From an uncultured Prevotella sp. (lineage in GTDB: Bacteria > Bacteroidota > Bacteroidia > Bacteroidales > Bacteroidaceae), in contig URJQ01000091.1 in assembly GCA_900548195.1 (NCBI GenBank), positions 1 to 12,503 of the forward strand: DNA of 12,503 nt. The letters are read 5' to 3'. Below, in pieces: positions 1 to 7,923 of the stretch. Within the stretch, counting starts at the first letter, position 1. Each line of letters opens with the position of its first letter. The position numbers were made by a program, and so were the translations under genes. The notes below the pieces were generated by a model. The model searched no databases, had not been told where the DNA came from, and saw only the letters and a list, made by a program, of their open reading frames with translations.

Positions 1-155
1 TTGTTGGTGTCCAACGGTAAAAGCCGTTGGCACAGTGGCGGGCACTTGGAATTATAAATGCGGTAGGCACAGTGGCGGACGCTTGGTATTGTCCGTTTGT
101 GAGGCGGATTATAATAGGACGGAAACAATGGGGCTGCTTTGTTTTCTTGTATGTT
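1..155. repeat. GC-rich palindrome plus 37-bp tandem duplication
   Basis: Positions 10-42 hold a palindrome, CCAACGG-loop-CCGTTGG (arms 11-17 and 24-30), followed by CACAGTGGCGGG. An inverted relative lies at 9390-9422, matching 30 of 33 positions by my count, and a degraded relative at 10371-10391. Overlapping its right side, a 21-bp segment at 29-49 recurs at 66-86 (period 37) with two differences. The block lies downstream of the DUF2400 stop codon, so it could act in mRNA 3' processing or be an inert dispersed repeat. Nothing else is recognised here. Confidence 0.7.
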
Positions 156-911
156 TCACCCTGTATTCTCGTCCACACCAAGTCCGAAGAGGGCGAAATC
201 TCCTTTGAGTGGATCATCATTCCAAATCTCAAGCATTCGGTCTGTGAGACGTCGAGCCGATGACATAGAAGCCGTCTTGGAAGAAATAAGACCGAGACGC
301 ATGGCTTCCTGCAAGACGTGTGTGTCAAGTGGCATGATAAGCGTGCGGCGGTCGATTAAGTCGCTCCAAAGACCAAGGTCAACAGGAGAGTCGGTTCTTA
401 CCATCCAGCGCAAAAACATACAGATACGCTTACATGAAGATGTGGCATCTTTCGGAATGACACCTGTGCTATTATGATCAGCAAACCATTTGGTAATTGC
501 CTTTATAATGTCAATCGCCCTTTGCGAACCTACAGATTCTACTAATCCACGCATACTGCCGTATTCCGACACCATATCAGCCAAAGCATGAAGAAAATGA
601 TTCATCATGTCACAAGTGTAGAGTCGATAGAAGCATTGCGATGTAGGCGGAATGGAACGCTCGAAATCATGACTTACAAGCCATTGACTTATTTTTCCAT
701 CAGCACTATCAAGGATATACTGAATCTTTGGCAGAAACTGTTTACGGCTGCCATAACTTAGAGAAGAAGCAATAAAAGCAAGGAGTTCCTTGTCGTAAGA
801 ACTCTCCACTTGGTGCATGAACCAACTGGGATCTCCGACAAGGAACTCTTTATTTTCATACTTAAATGCCAACTGCCTTAACAATTCAGCATTATCATTG
901 TAGTTTTGCAT
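156..911 (-). CDS. TIGR02757 / DUF2400 family protein
   Basis: A 251-residue protein of the TIGR02757 (DUF2400) family, which is common in Bacteroidetes and has no established function. Family hallmarks are the CMFLRWMVR segment (residues 164-172), DLGLW (178-182), the PLDTHV motif with R and LGL following (194-208), and the C-terminal DP-x-K-x-DFALFGLG segment (233-245). PLDTHV followed by RLGL recalls the aspartate-containing region of HhH-GPD DNA glycosylases. That is a resemblance only; no helix-hairpin-helix is evident to me. The frame stays open upstream to a GTG at 983, but the ATG at 911 gives the usual length and avoids a hydrophobic, unfamily-like N-terminus. It leaves 79 bases after uxaB, which contain a short hairpin. 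The two genes may or may not share a transcript. There is no signal peptide, so the protein is probably cytoplasmic. Confidence 0.85.
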   Translation of the reverse strand: MQNYNDNAELLRQLAFKYENKEFLVGDPSWFMHQVESSYDKELLAFIASSLSYGSRKQFLPKIQYILDSADGKISQWLVSHDFERSIPPTSQCFYRLYTCDMMNHFLHALADMVSEYGSMRGLVESVGSQRAIDIIKAITKWFADHNSTGVIPKDATSSCKRICMFLRWMVRTDSPVDLGLWSDLIDRRTLIMPLDTHVLQEAMRLGLISSKTASMSSARRLTDRMLEIWNDDPLKGDFALFGLGVDENTG

Positions 912-963
912 ATCTTTAAAAATCTGTCGGCAATCAAAATCTAAACACCGAAAGAATATTAGG

Positions 964-983
964 GTGGCTCTATAAAGAACCAC
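964..983 (-). terminator. weak hairpin between uxaB and the DUF2400 gene
   Basis: Read on the minus strand, GTGGTTC-TTTATA-GAGCCAC forms a 7-bp stem (one G-T pair) with a 6-base loop, 7 bases after the uxaB stop. The sequence after it is only moderately T-rich. It could attenuate readthrough from uxaB but is not a strong terminator. Confidence 0.3.
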
Positions 984-990
984 AATACGA

Positions 991-2475
991 TTAAAGGATT
1001 GACTTCACAGTCTCAATCATGCCCTTAGAAGCGATATCGTTGAGGAAGCCCTCTACCATATCTGTAAGTCCAGGGATTGTGTTGAGATCGCCGTGCTCAC
1101 CCCAAATCCAATCAGCAGCGAGAACTCCCTCAGCAACCTTGCGTGTATCGCCAGTTGCCCAAAGCTGTGTGAGGAGATCCATAATCTTCTGATCGTCATT
1201 AGGCTGTATAGGAGCACCGTCAGCACGTGTACCACCCTTATAGTAAGTGATGATTGCAGCGAGTCCAAGTACAAGACCCTTAGGAAGTTCTCCCTTACGC
1301 TCAAGGTAAACCTTTACTCCTGGCAGATCGCGAGCCTGGAACTTAGGGAATGAGTTGAGCATGATAGAAGTAACCTGATGGTCAACGTATGGATTGTCGA
1401 AGCGCTCGAGCACGTCAGCAGCAAACTTCTGGAGCTCTTCCATAGGGAGGTTGAGAGTCTGCATGAGTTCATCGTACTGTACCTTCTTGATGTAAGGTCC
1501 AACAACAGGATCGTGGAGAGCATCGCGCACGATATTGATGCCAGAGAGATAAGCCACAGGAGAGAGAACAGTGTGAGGACCATTGAGGAGAGTTACCTTA
1601 CGCTCGTGGTATGGAGCCTCAGACTCAGCGATGAGAACGTGGAGACCAGCCTGATCAGCAGGGAATTCCTTACGCAGTTCTTCACAAGTCATATTTTCTG
1701 CCTTCTCGATTACCCAGAGGTGGAAGATTTCAGCCTGTACGACGAGATTGTCCTTATAACCGATCTTATTCTGGATTTTTGCGATATCCTTACGTGGGAA
1801 GCCAGGTACGATGCGGTCAACGAGAGTAGCGCATACATAGTTGTACTTCTCAAACCACTCAGAGAAAGCCTGTGCCTTTTCGCCAAAGTCAGGAGTCCAA
1901 AGTTCGATATACTTGCGGATGCAGTCCTTGAGGTGATGTCCATTGAGGAAGATGAGCTCACAAGGCATGATGATAAGACCCTTAGTAGGATCACCGTCGA
2001 ATGCGTTGAAACGGTTCCATAGGAACTGTGTGAGTTTACCAGGGTAAGAAGTAGCAGGAGCATCAGAGAGCTTGCATGAAGGGTCGAAAGCGATACCAGC
2101 CTCAGTAGTGTTTGAGATTACGAAACGAATCTCTGGCTGTTCTGCGAGAGCCTGATAAGCATAATGCTGAGAGTAAGGGTCGATAGCGCGTGAGATAACA
2201 TCGATACGGTCGAGCTGATTTACAGGTTCACCATTGAGACGACCCTGAAGATTAACGTGGTAGAGACAGTCCTGACCATTGAGCCAAGAAACCATACCCT
2301 TGTCGATAGGCTGAACTACGACTACAGAGCCATTGAAATTGGTCTTAGCGTCCATGTTCCATACAATCCAGTCAACGAAAGCGCGAAGGAAGTTTCCTTC
2401 GCCAAACTGGACAATTCTTTCAGGCATTACACTCTTAGGTGCAGTGCGCTTGTTTAATGAAGGTAGTTTTGTCAT
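991..2475 (-). CDS. uxaB: tagaturonate reductase (altronate oxidoreductase)
   Basis: A 494-residue NAD-dependent oxidoreductase of the mannitol dehydrogenase / polyol long-chain family, matching UxaB. It interconverts tagaturonate and altronate in the cytoplasmic catabolism of galacturonate from pectin. The N-terminal Rossmann half starts with ERIVQFGEGNFLRAFVDW (residues 19-36), with VVVVQPIDKG at 51-60. The C-terminal half carries the family K-x4-N-x2-H active-site signature, KVTLLNGPH (K293, N298, H301). Length is typical. The ATG at 2475 starts directly before the conserved N-terminus. The gene stands alone; no other hexuronate genes (uxaA, uxaC, kdgK) are in the window, so they must lie elsewhere. 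It has its own -7 box about 90 bases upstream. Mannonate or mannitol-type paralogues are the alternative, but the sequence is closest in feel to UxaB. Confidence 0.9.
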   Translation of the reverse strand: MTKLPSLNKRTAPKSVMPERIVQFGEGNFLRAFVDWIVWNMDAKTNFNGSVVVVQPIDKGMVSWLNGQDCLYHVNLQGRLNGEPVNQLDRIDVISRAIDPYSQHYAYQALAEQPEIRFVISNTTEAGIAFDPSCKLSDAPATSYPGKLTQFLWNRFNAFDGDPTKGLIIMPCELIFLNGHHLKDCIRKYIELWTPDFGEKAQAFSEWFEKYNYVCATLVDRIVPGFPRKDIAKIQNKIGYKDNLVVQAEIFHLWVIEKAENMTCEELRKEFPADQAGLHVLIAESEAPYHERKVTLLNGPHTVLSPVAYLSGINIVRDALHDPVVGPYIKKVQYDELMQTLNLPMEELQKFAADVLERFDNPYVDHQVTSIMLNSFPKFQARDLPGVKVYLERKGELPKGLVLGLAAIITYYKGGTRADGAPIQPNDDQKIMDLLTQLWATGDTRKVAEGVLAADWIWGEHGDLNTIPGLTDMVEGFLNDIASKGMIETVKSIL

Positions 2476-2562
2476 TTTGTTAGTTATGTTAAGTATTTAC
2501 TTTGTTGGTTAAGTCAGGTAGTTGAAAATCAGTCTTTATTCACCGACAAGACTAAATTTTTG

Positions 2563-2570
2563 CAAAGGTA
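2563..2570 (-). promoter_or_regulatory. Bacteroidetes -7 box upstream of uxaB
   Basis: The reverse complement reads TACCTTTG followed by CAAAAA, matching the Bacteroidetes sigma-ABfr -7 consensus TAnnTTTG. No TTG lies at the usual 19-21 base spacing upstream. The leader to the uxaB ATG would be about 80 bases. Confidence 0.5.
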
Positions 2571-2582
2571 ATAAAAAGGAAT

Positions 2583-2651
2583 GAAAAGACCTTGCCTTCA
2601 ACGAAATATTTTTATAATATTTTGGTTAAATGCTTTTCAAATGGTCTTTTC
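2583..2651 (-). terminator. possible hisB 3' hairpin
   Basis: On the minus strand GAAAAGACC (2651-2643) can pair with GGTCTTTTC (2591-2583), a perfect 9-bp stem with a 51-base loop, followed by a T-rich run just before the uxaB -7 box. A third copy of AAAAGACC lies at 2664-2671, directly after the hisB stop, and could compete for the same partner. The large loop makes intrinsic termination doubtful. Confidence 0.25.
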
Positions 2652-2673
2652 AGCAGTAAATAAGGTCTTTTTT

Positions 2674-3744
2674 CTAAAGAGCGCCTTTGGTGGAAGGCAA
2701 CTGAAAGTGGTAGATATCACGCTTCACTGCCATTCTGATAGCACGAGCGAATGCCTTGAATATACCTTCTATCTTATGGTGCTCGTTAGTTCCTTCTGCC
2801 TTGATATTGAGATTCATTTTGGAAGCATCGCTGACACTTTTGAAGAAATGGAAGAACATTTCGGTAGGCATCTCTCCGATTTTCTCACGATGGAAGTCTG
2901 CGTCCCATACGAGCCAAGGGCGTCCACCGAAATCAAGAGCCACCTGGCAAAGGCAGTCGTCCATAGGCAGAGTATAGCCGTAACGCTCTATTCCTCGCTT
3001 GTCGCCAAGAGCCTTGAGAATACATTCGCCCAGCACTATGCCTGTATCTTCGATGGAATGATGCTCATCCACATAGAGGTCGCCATTACAGCGCACATAG
3101 AGGTCCATCATTCCATGACGACCTATCTGCTCAAGCATGTGGTCGAAGAATCCGAGTCCAGTCTTGATGTCGCATTTTCCTGTTCCGTCAAGGTTTAATC
3201 TCACGGTAATGTCCGTCTCATGTGTAGTGCGACTGATTTCTGCAGTACGTTCTCCTGCAAATAGTATTTCAGCTATTTTGTCCCATGTAATGCCGTCACG
3301 TCCTATTATCAGAGCCTTACAGCCAAGGTTTTGTGCCAACTGGGCATCGCTCTCACGATCACCTATCACATACGAGCCAGCGAGGTCGTACTCGGGATTG
3401 TCGATATACTCTGTCAGCATTCCTGTGCCAGGTTTGCGGCAAGGATGGTTGTCTTCAGGAAAATGGCGGTCTATAAACTGTTTGTCAAATTCTATACCTT
3501 CGCCTTTCAATGTCTGAAGAATAAAGTTATGAACAGGCCAGAATGTGTCTTCCGGGAAAGAATCTGTGCCAAGTCCATCCTGATTGCTGACCATTGCAAA
3601 TTCGAAATCGAGATTCTTACGTATAAAACTAAGATTTCTGAATACGCCTTCTACGAATACGAGTTTCTCAAATGAGTCTATCTGCTCGTCCGCAGGCTCA
3701 CGTATCAGTGTGCCATCACGGTCGATGAACAATACCTTTTTCAT
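2674..3744 (-). CDS. hisB: bifunctional histidinol-phosphatase / imidazoleglycerol-phosphate dehydratase
   Basis: A 356-residue fused enzyme catalysing two cytoplasmic steps of histidine synthesis. Residues 1-160 are a HAD phosphatase with the DRDGTL nucleophile motif (D8, D10), SNQDGLG (53-59) and GDRESDAQLA (128-137). Residues 165-356 are the dehydratase, with TGLGFFDHMLEQIGRH (195-210), DEHHSIED (226-233), DFGGRPW (271-277) and EHHKIEG (321-327), the metal-binding histidine clusters. In the zinc loop, E. coli C-x-H-x5-C-x-C appears here as D92-x-H94-x5-H100-x-C102. The linker between domains looks short compared with Bacteroides HisB as I remember it. The ATG at 3744 was chosen because the longer frame (to 3810) overlaps the upstream membrane-protein gene and adds a non-homologous tail. 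The 16-base gap to that gene suggests co-transcription. No other his genes are nearby. Confidence 0.95.
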   Translation of the reverse strand: MKKVLFIDRDGTLIREPADEQIDSFEKLVFVEGVFRNLSFIRKNLDFEFAMVSNQDGLGTDSFPEDTFWPVHNFILQTLKGEGIEFDKQFIDRHFPEDNHPCRKPGTGMLTEYIDNPEYDLAGSYVIGDRESDAQLAQNLGCKALIIGRDGITWDKIAEILFAGERTAEISRTTHETDITVRLNLDGTGKCDIKTGLGFFDHMLEQIGRHGMMDLYVRCNGDLYVDEHHSIEDTGIVLGECILKALGDKRGIERYGYTLPMDDCLCQVALDFGGRPWLVWDADFHREKIGEMPTEMFFHFFKSVSDASKMNLNIKAEGTNEHHKIEGIFKAFARAIRMAVKRDIYHFQLPSTKGAL

Positions 3745-3760
3745 ATTATAAGTGTTTGTG

Positions 3761-4744
3761 TTATTGTGCTTTGTTTTCCTTCGGTTTCTCATGTTCTGTG
3801 ATAGAGCCATAGAGATAGAGCAAGGAAATATTTGGAATTATACTGATGAGCGTAACAATAGCAAAAGTAATGCTGCACACGATGAACATCAGCCACATTC
3901 CTGAAGTTGGGATGAAAGCCTCGTCATTATGTATCAATATAGACGTAATGCTGTCTGTGAACGCATTCTCACAGACCACCATTGGAATGCTCGGGAAGAT
4001 GCAGAGCAATATAGTGATGAATTCAGAAAGGAGTGTGACTGTGAAAATCTTTCCCTTATGACGGAAACCTATCTTCAGATTGCTTTTGAAAGAGGCCTTT
4101 CTTTGCGCTATTCGCTTATTCTTCACTGTCATTGCAGAATGATACAATGGATAAATCAGCATTGTGGCAAAGAATGCAATGGCAAAGAATGCAATGATAA
4201 TGCCCAGAGAAACTAATCCCTGTCGAGTCATAGATGGCTGCGAAACGATTAGATTGTACAGGCCTTCACGTACTCCCACAAACGGGCAAACAAGTATGTA
4301 AACCCAAATGTAGTAGGGAAGAGTAATGAGAGCAATGGCTATGAGTTCGATAATGCGTTCCTTTAGCGTAAGAGTGATAATCTCTTTAGCCTCAACGTCT
4401 TCACCTTCATTGATTCTGTCTTCTATCTCTTTGCGTTCCACAGCTGCCTGAGTCCTGCGGAAAAAGATAAAGAGACGGGATGTAAACAACTGATATAAAA
4501 TACATGAAAGCATCCAAAGTAAGAACACAGTCAAGGCATTCTGCATATCAAGACCTCCTGTTACCAATGTCTTGACAGAAGCTCCGGCCTTACGCCATTC
4601 ATAAATGACGTAAACACAAGCAAAGAGCAACGCCCATGGACCCATCACTTTCGTGGTGAGCCATGGACGATGTATTATGTATCCTATTCCTTTGCGGATG
4701 CAATCCATCTTGCCCCTTACGGAATAAATCGTTTCTATTTTCAT
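3761..4744 (-). CDS. six-span membrane protein, function unknown
   Basis: A 327-residue integral membrane protein that I do not recognise. Hydrophobic segments lie at roughly residues 31-49, 69-92, 130-155, 176-201, 232-257 and 281-313. A charged loop rich in E, D and R (about 95-130) sits between spans 2 and 3, and a basic loop (about 207-232, KNKRIAQRKASFKSNLK) between spans 4 and 5, as expected for cytoplasmic loops. The C-terminus is short, charged and hydrophilic. There is no cleavable signal peptide and no transporter or enzyme motif that I can name. Span 4 contains a perfect 15-bp tandem duplication (4166-4195), producing AFFAI followed by AFFAT. The gene follows valS by 170 bases and precedes hisB by 16, so it is probably transcribed with hisB, although a role in histidine synthesis is not implied. 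Confidence 0.85.
   Translation of the reverse strand: MKIETIYSVRGKMDCIRKGIGYIIHRPWLTTKVMGPWALLFACVYVIYEWRKAGASVKTLVTGGLDMQNALTVFLLWMLSCILYQLFTSRLFIFFRRTQAAVERKEIEDRINEGEDVEAKEIITLTLKERIIELIAIALITLPYYIWVYILVCPFVGVREGLYNLIVSQPSMTRQGLVSLGIIIAFFAIAFFATMLIYPLYHSAMTVKNKRIAQRKASFKSNLKIGFRHKGKIFTVTLLSEFITILLCIFPSIPMVVCENAFTDSITSILIHNDEAFIPTSGMWLMFIVCSITFAIVTLISIIPNISLLYLYGSITEHEKPKENKAQ
4166..4195. repeat. perfect 15-bp tandem duplication inside a membrane span
   Basis: GGCAAAGAATGCAAT occurs twice head to tail (4166-4180 and 4181-4195). It lies in frame in the unrecognised membrane-protein gene and encodes the near-repeat AFFAI/AFFAT at residues 185-194 of the fourth hydrophobic segment. Gain or loss of a unit would change the span by five residues without a frameshift. 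Confidence 0.9.
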
Positions 4745-4914
4745 AAGCAGATGATCAATAATAATATGGTGGACTATGAAGCAATGCCACCGTGAATGAT
4801 CTATTTGGTTCGTGGGCTGTTGAAACTCACACGTCTGAAGAAACGGACTGCACCGTCAGCAGATACAATATCAATGATACAATCCGTTTCTCTCAATGTA
4901 TGATGATTTGCCGA

Positions 4915-7614
4915 TTATTTGCGCAATTCAGCAAGAGAAGCCTCTATAGCGGCAATCTTGTCGAGAGAGTCCTGCTCCTTCTTGCGTTCCAAAGCAACGA
5001 CCTCAGGTTTCGCATTCTGCACGAAGCGCTCGTTGCCAAGCTTCTTACGTACACCAACAAGGAAGCCTTGGAGGTGCTTCAACTGAGCTTCGAGTTTATC
5101 TATTTCAGCATCCACATCGATAAGGTTGCCCAATGGCACAGCATACTCTGATGTGCCCACCATGAATGCACTTGCATCAGCGCTCTTCTCAGCTACCACT
5201 TCGATGCTTTCGAGGTTAGCCATCTTGCAGACTACGCTATCGTAAGCCTCGAACGTATTAGCGCCGACAGCTTTAAGTTCAAGTACTTCCTTTGGAGCGA
5301 TATTCTTCTGATTACGCACTGTGCGTACTCCAGCCACGATGTTCTTCACTGTCTCGATGTCATTGATGAGAGTCTCTTCGGCAGGTGTGAGTTCGTCGAA
5401 CTTTACAGTACTCACCATGATGCTCTCGCCATCCTTGCGCTCATAGATATGCTGCCAGATTTCTTCAGTGATGAATGGCATGAACGGGTGGATGATACGC
5501 ATGAGATAATCGAAGAATCGGAGCGTAGCATCGTAAGTCTGCTTATCGATAGGTTTCTGATAGCCAGGCTTAATCATCTCAAGATACCAGCCTGAGAATT
5601 CGTCAGTGAAGAGCTTGAACGCAGTCATCAGCGCTTCGTTGAGGCGGTATTTGCTGTAGAGATCATTGATTTCTGCATAAGCGGCTTTCATCTTCGCCTC
5701 AAACCAGTCGATGGCTATCTTGCTTGCCTTAGGTTGCTCAATTTCTGCAGTCTCCCATCCGTTAACAAGGCGGAAGGCGTTCCATATCTTGTTGCAGAAT
5801 CCCATACCCTGCTGACAGAGAGATTCGTCGAAGAGAATATCATTACCTGCTGGTGCAGAAAGCATCATACCCATGCGCACTCCGTCTGCACCATACTTGG
5901 CAATAAGGTCAAGTGGGTCAGGAGAGTTACCGAGTGACTTACTCATCTTGCGTCCGAGCTTATCACGCACTATACCAGTGAAATATACATTGCGGAAAGG
6001 GATTTCCTTCATGTATTCGCATCCTGCCATAATCATACGTGCCACCCAGAAGAAGATGATGTCTGGACCTGTTACGAGGTCGGAAGTAGGGTAGTAATAC
6101 TTTATCTCTTCATTGCCAGGATTGTTGATTCCATCAAACAATGAGATTGGCCACAACCATGATGAGAACCATGTGTCGAGGGCGTCCTCGTCACGATGGA
6201 GCTGTTCCATGGTGATGGAAGGGTCGATGGCTTTTGCCTTTGCGAGAGCATCTTCCACAGTGAGAGCTACTACGAAGCGCTCTTCTCCATCTGCTGTCTC
6301 TGGAAGGAAATAAGCAGGAATGCGGTGTCCCCACCACAACTGGCGAGAGATACACCAGTCCTGAATATTCTCAAGCCAGTTCTTGTATGTAGAGACGTAT
6401 TTGTTAGGATAGAACTTCAGTTCGCCATTGAGTACAGGTGGAAGAGCGATGTCTGCCATGTGCTGCATGGAGAGGAACCACTGCTTGCAGAGACGTGGCT
6501 CTACTGCTGTGTCCTGATTACGCTCAGAGTAGCCCACCTTATTATCATAATCCTCTATGTGATCCATCAGACCAGCCTTTTCGAGATCGATAGCTATCTG
6601 TGAGCGGCATTCCATGCGGTCCATGCCAACGTACATTGTAGCGGTGTCGCTGATTGTAGCGTCAGGATTGAAGATGTCTATAGTCTCCAGGTTATGAGTC
6701 TTGCCGAGCATATAGTCGTTAGCATCATGGGCTGGAGTGACTTTCAGACAACCAGTACCAAACTCGATATCTACATATCGGTCTTCGATGACAGGTATTA
6801 CGCGACCAACCAGAGGCACGATGACCTTATGACCGCGGAGCCAATGATTCTTTGGATCTTTAGGGTTGATACACATTGCTGTATCGCCCATAATGGTCTC
6901 AGGGCGAGTAGTAGCGACGATGGCATAGTAGCCCTTGTCATCCTTATGGAACACTTCGCCTTCTTCGCCTGTCAAAACCACAGGGTTGACATCTGCGTCT
7001 GCCACGTAATACTTGAGATGATAAAGCTTTGACTTCTCCTCACGATAGATTACCTCCTCAGTAGAGAGTACTGTCTGAGCCTTAGGGTCCCAGTTTACCA
7101 TGCGGAGTCCGCGATAAATCAGTCCCTTGTCATAGAGATCTACAAACACCTTGAGCACAGACTCAGAGCGCTTCTCGTCCATAGTGAAAGCGGTACGGTC
7201 CCAATCGCAAGAGGCACCGAGCTTGCGGAGCTGCTTGAGGATAATGCCTCCATGCTCTTCGGTCCATTCCCAGGCGTGCTTGAGGAACTGCTCACGAGTA
7301 AGGTCGCGCTTCTTGATGCCCTGCTGTGCAAGCTTGTTGACCACTTTTGCCTCTGTAGCGATAGAAGCGTGGTCGGTGCCTGGCACCCAGCAGGCATTCT
7401 TTCCGTCAAGACGAGCCTTGCGCACAAGAATGTCCTGGATGGTGTTGTTGAGCATGTGACCCATGTGGAGCACACCTGTCACATTTGGTGGAGGGATTAC
7501 TATAGTATATGGTTCACGTCCATCTGGTTTACTGCTGAACAATTTGTTGTCCATCCAGTATTGATACCATTTTGCTTCCACGTCCTGTGGAGCGTATTTA
7601 CTTGCTAATTCCAT
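4915..7614 (-). CDS. valS: valine--tRNA ligase
   Basis: An 899-residue class I aminoacyl-tRNA synthetase that charges tRNA-Val in the cytoplasm. The N-terminal catalytic signature is PPPNVTGVLHMGH (residues 41-53, HIGH-type motif HMGH at 50-53). The inserted editing (CP1) domain includes ATTRPET and GTGCLKVTPAHDANDY (within about 230-310), which hydrolyses mischarged Thr-tRNA. The KMSKS motif is exact at 556-560. The anticodon-binding helical domain follows. The last 70 or so residues (LIDVDAEIDKLEAQLKHLQ onward) form the lysine/glutamate-rich coiled-coil arm typical of ValRS. Length is normal and there is no disruption. The ATG at 7614 lies directly before the conserved N-terminus. It is divergent from ffh across 309 bases and has a TACCTTTG box about 45 bases upstream. 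No T-box is evident in the short leader. Confidence 0.98.
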   Translation of the reverse strand: MELASKYAPQDVEAKWYQYWMDNKLFSSKPDGREPYTIVIPPPNVTGVLHMGHMLNNTIQDILVRKARLDGKNACWVPGTDHASIATEAKVVNKLAQQGIKKRDLTREQFLKHAWEWTEEHGGIILKQLRKLGASCDWDRTAFTMDEKRSESVLKVFVDLYDKGLIYRGLRMVNWDPKAQTVLSTEEVIYREEKSKLYHLKYYVADADVNPVVLTGEEGEVFHKDDKGYYAIVATTRPETIMGDTAMCINPKDPKNHWLRGHKVIVPLVGRVIPVIEDRYVDIEFGTGCLKVTPAHDANDYMLGKTHNLETIDIFNPDATISDTATMYVGMDRMECRSQIAIDLEKAGLMDHIEDYDNKVGYSERNQDTAVEPRLCKQWFLSMQHMADIALPPVLNGELKFYPNKYVSTYKNWLENIQDWCISRQLWWGHRIPAYFLPETADGEERFVVALTVEDALAKAKAIDPSITMEQLHRDEDALDTWFSSWLWPISLFDGINNPGNEEIKYYYPTSDLVTGPDIIFFWVARMIMAGCEYMKEIPFRNVYFTGIVRDKLGRKMSKSLGNSPDPLDLIAKYGADGVRMGMMLSAPAGNDILFDESLCQQGMGFCNKIWNAFRLVNGWETAEIEQPKASKIAIDWFEAKMKAAYAEINDLYSKYRLNEALMTAFKLFTDEFSGWYLEMIKPGYQKPIDKQTYDATLRFFDYLMRIIHPFMPFITEEIWQHIYERKDGESIMVSTVKFDELTPAEETLINDIETVKNIVAGVRTVRNQKNIAPKEVLELKAVGANTFEAYDSVVCKMANLESIEVVAEKSADASAFMVGTSEYAVPLGNLIDVDAEIDKLEAQLKHLQGFLVGVRKKLGNERFVQNAKPEVVALERKKEQDSLDKIAAIEASLAELRK

Positions 7615-7658
7615 TGATATGTTTGATTTATATTTTCTTTTATAAGTAAAATTCCGTG

Positions 7659-7666
7659 CAAAGGTA
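7659..7666 (-). promoter_or_regulatory. Bacteroidetes -7 box upstream of valS
   Basis: The reverse complement reads TACCTTTG then CACGG, an exact TAnnTTTG match, about 45 bases before the valS ATG. Transcription would start near 7652, leaving a short, A/T-rich leader of some 38 bases. The -33 position has TTC rather than TTG. Confidence 0.55.
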
Positions 7667-7792
7667 CAAAAAAACTTTCTATTTTAGAATAATAAGCATC
7701 TTTTTTTAGAAACTATTATATCAGAAACATGCCTTTTTCTAAATAAATATTAAAAGCAAGTGTTACAGTTCGTTATTTTACTTATTTTTTAC

Positions 7793-7800
7793 TAATTTTG
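7793..7800 (+). promoter_or_regulatory. ffh promoter -7 box
   Basis: TAATTTTG matches TAnnTTTG, placing the start near 7807, about 117 bases before the ffh ATG. An imperfect TTCG at 7769-7772 sits about where a -33 box would be. A second candidate, TAGCTTTG, lies at 7827-7834 but has no -33 partner at proper spacing and falls inside the leader stem-loop. Confidence 0.45.
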
Positions 7801-7814
7801 TACCTTAATTATAT

Positions 7815-7874
7815 AAATGCACAAGGTAGCTTTGTTCTGCGTCAGCAAAAACGAAGACAAGTGAAAGTGCATTT
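7815..7874 (+). promoter_or_regulatory. stem-loop in the ffh leader
   Basis: AAATGCAC (7815-7822) and GTGCATTT (7867-7874) are perfect 8-bp arms. Inside them CTTTGTTC (about 7830-7837) and GAAGACAAG (7853-7861) can pair imperfectly, giving a 60-nt extended hairpin ending 49 bases before the ffh start. If transcription starts near 7807, the whole structure is in the 5' UTR. I do not recognise it as a known riboswitch. Confidence 0.4.
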
Positions 7875-7923
7875 CGGATAATGAAGAATCAAAATAATAA
7901 TACAATAAATCTAAAGAAAACAA

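Larger units (their letters stand above)
7615..7923. other. valS/ffh divergent control region
   Basis: This is an AT-rich 309-bp stretch with no gene. It contains the minus-strand valS -7 box at 7659-7666, a very AT-rich core (about 7665-7795), the plus-strand ffh promoter candidates at 7793-7800 and 7827-7834, and a stem-loop in the ffh leader (7815-7874). An 8-bp inverted repeat TTTAGAAA/TTTCTAAA (7705-7712, 7736-7743) lies in the AT core and may be chance. Confidence 0.7.

Noticed and set aside
1378..2022. Long plus-strand open frame (214 codons) opposite uxaB
   Set aside because: It lies antisense within uxaB, whose frame and motifs are clear. Its composition looks like a codon-bias shadow and there is no promoter or family resemblance.
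2581..3198. Plus-strand open frame of 205 codons opposite hisB
   Set aside because: Most of it is antisense to the conserved HisB dehydratase domain. It has no recognisable domain.
7705..7743. 8-bp inverted repeat TTTAGAAA/TTTCTAAA as a regulator site
   Set aside because: It lies in a very AT-rich tract where such matches are expected by chance.
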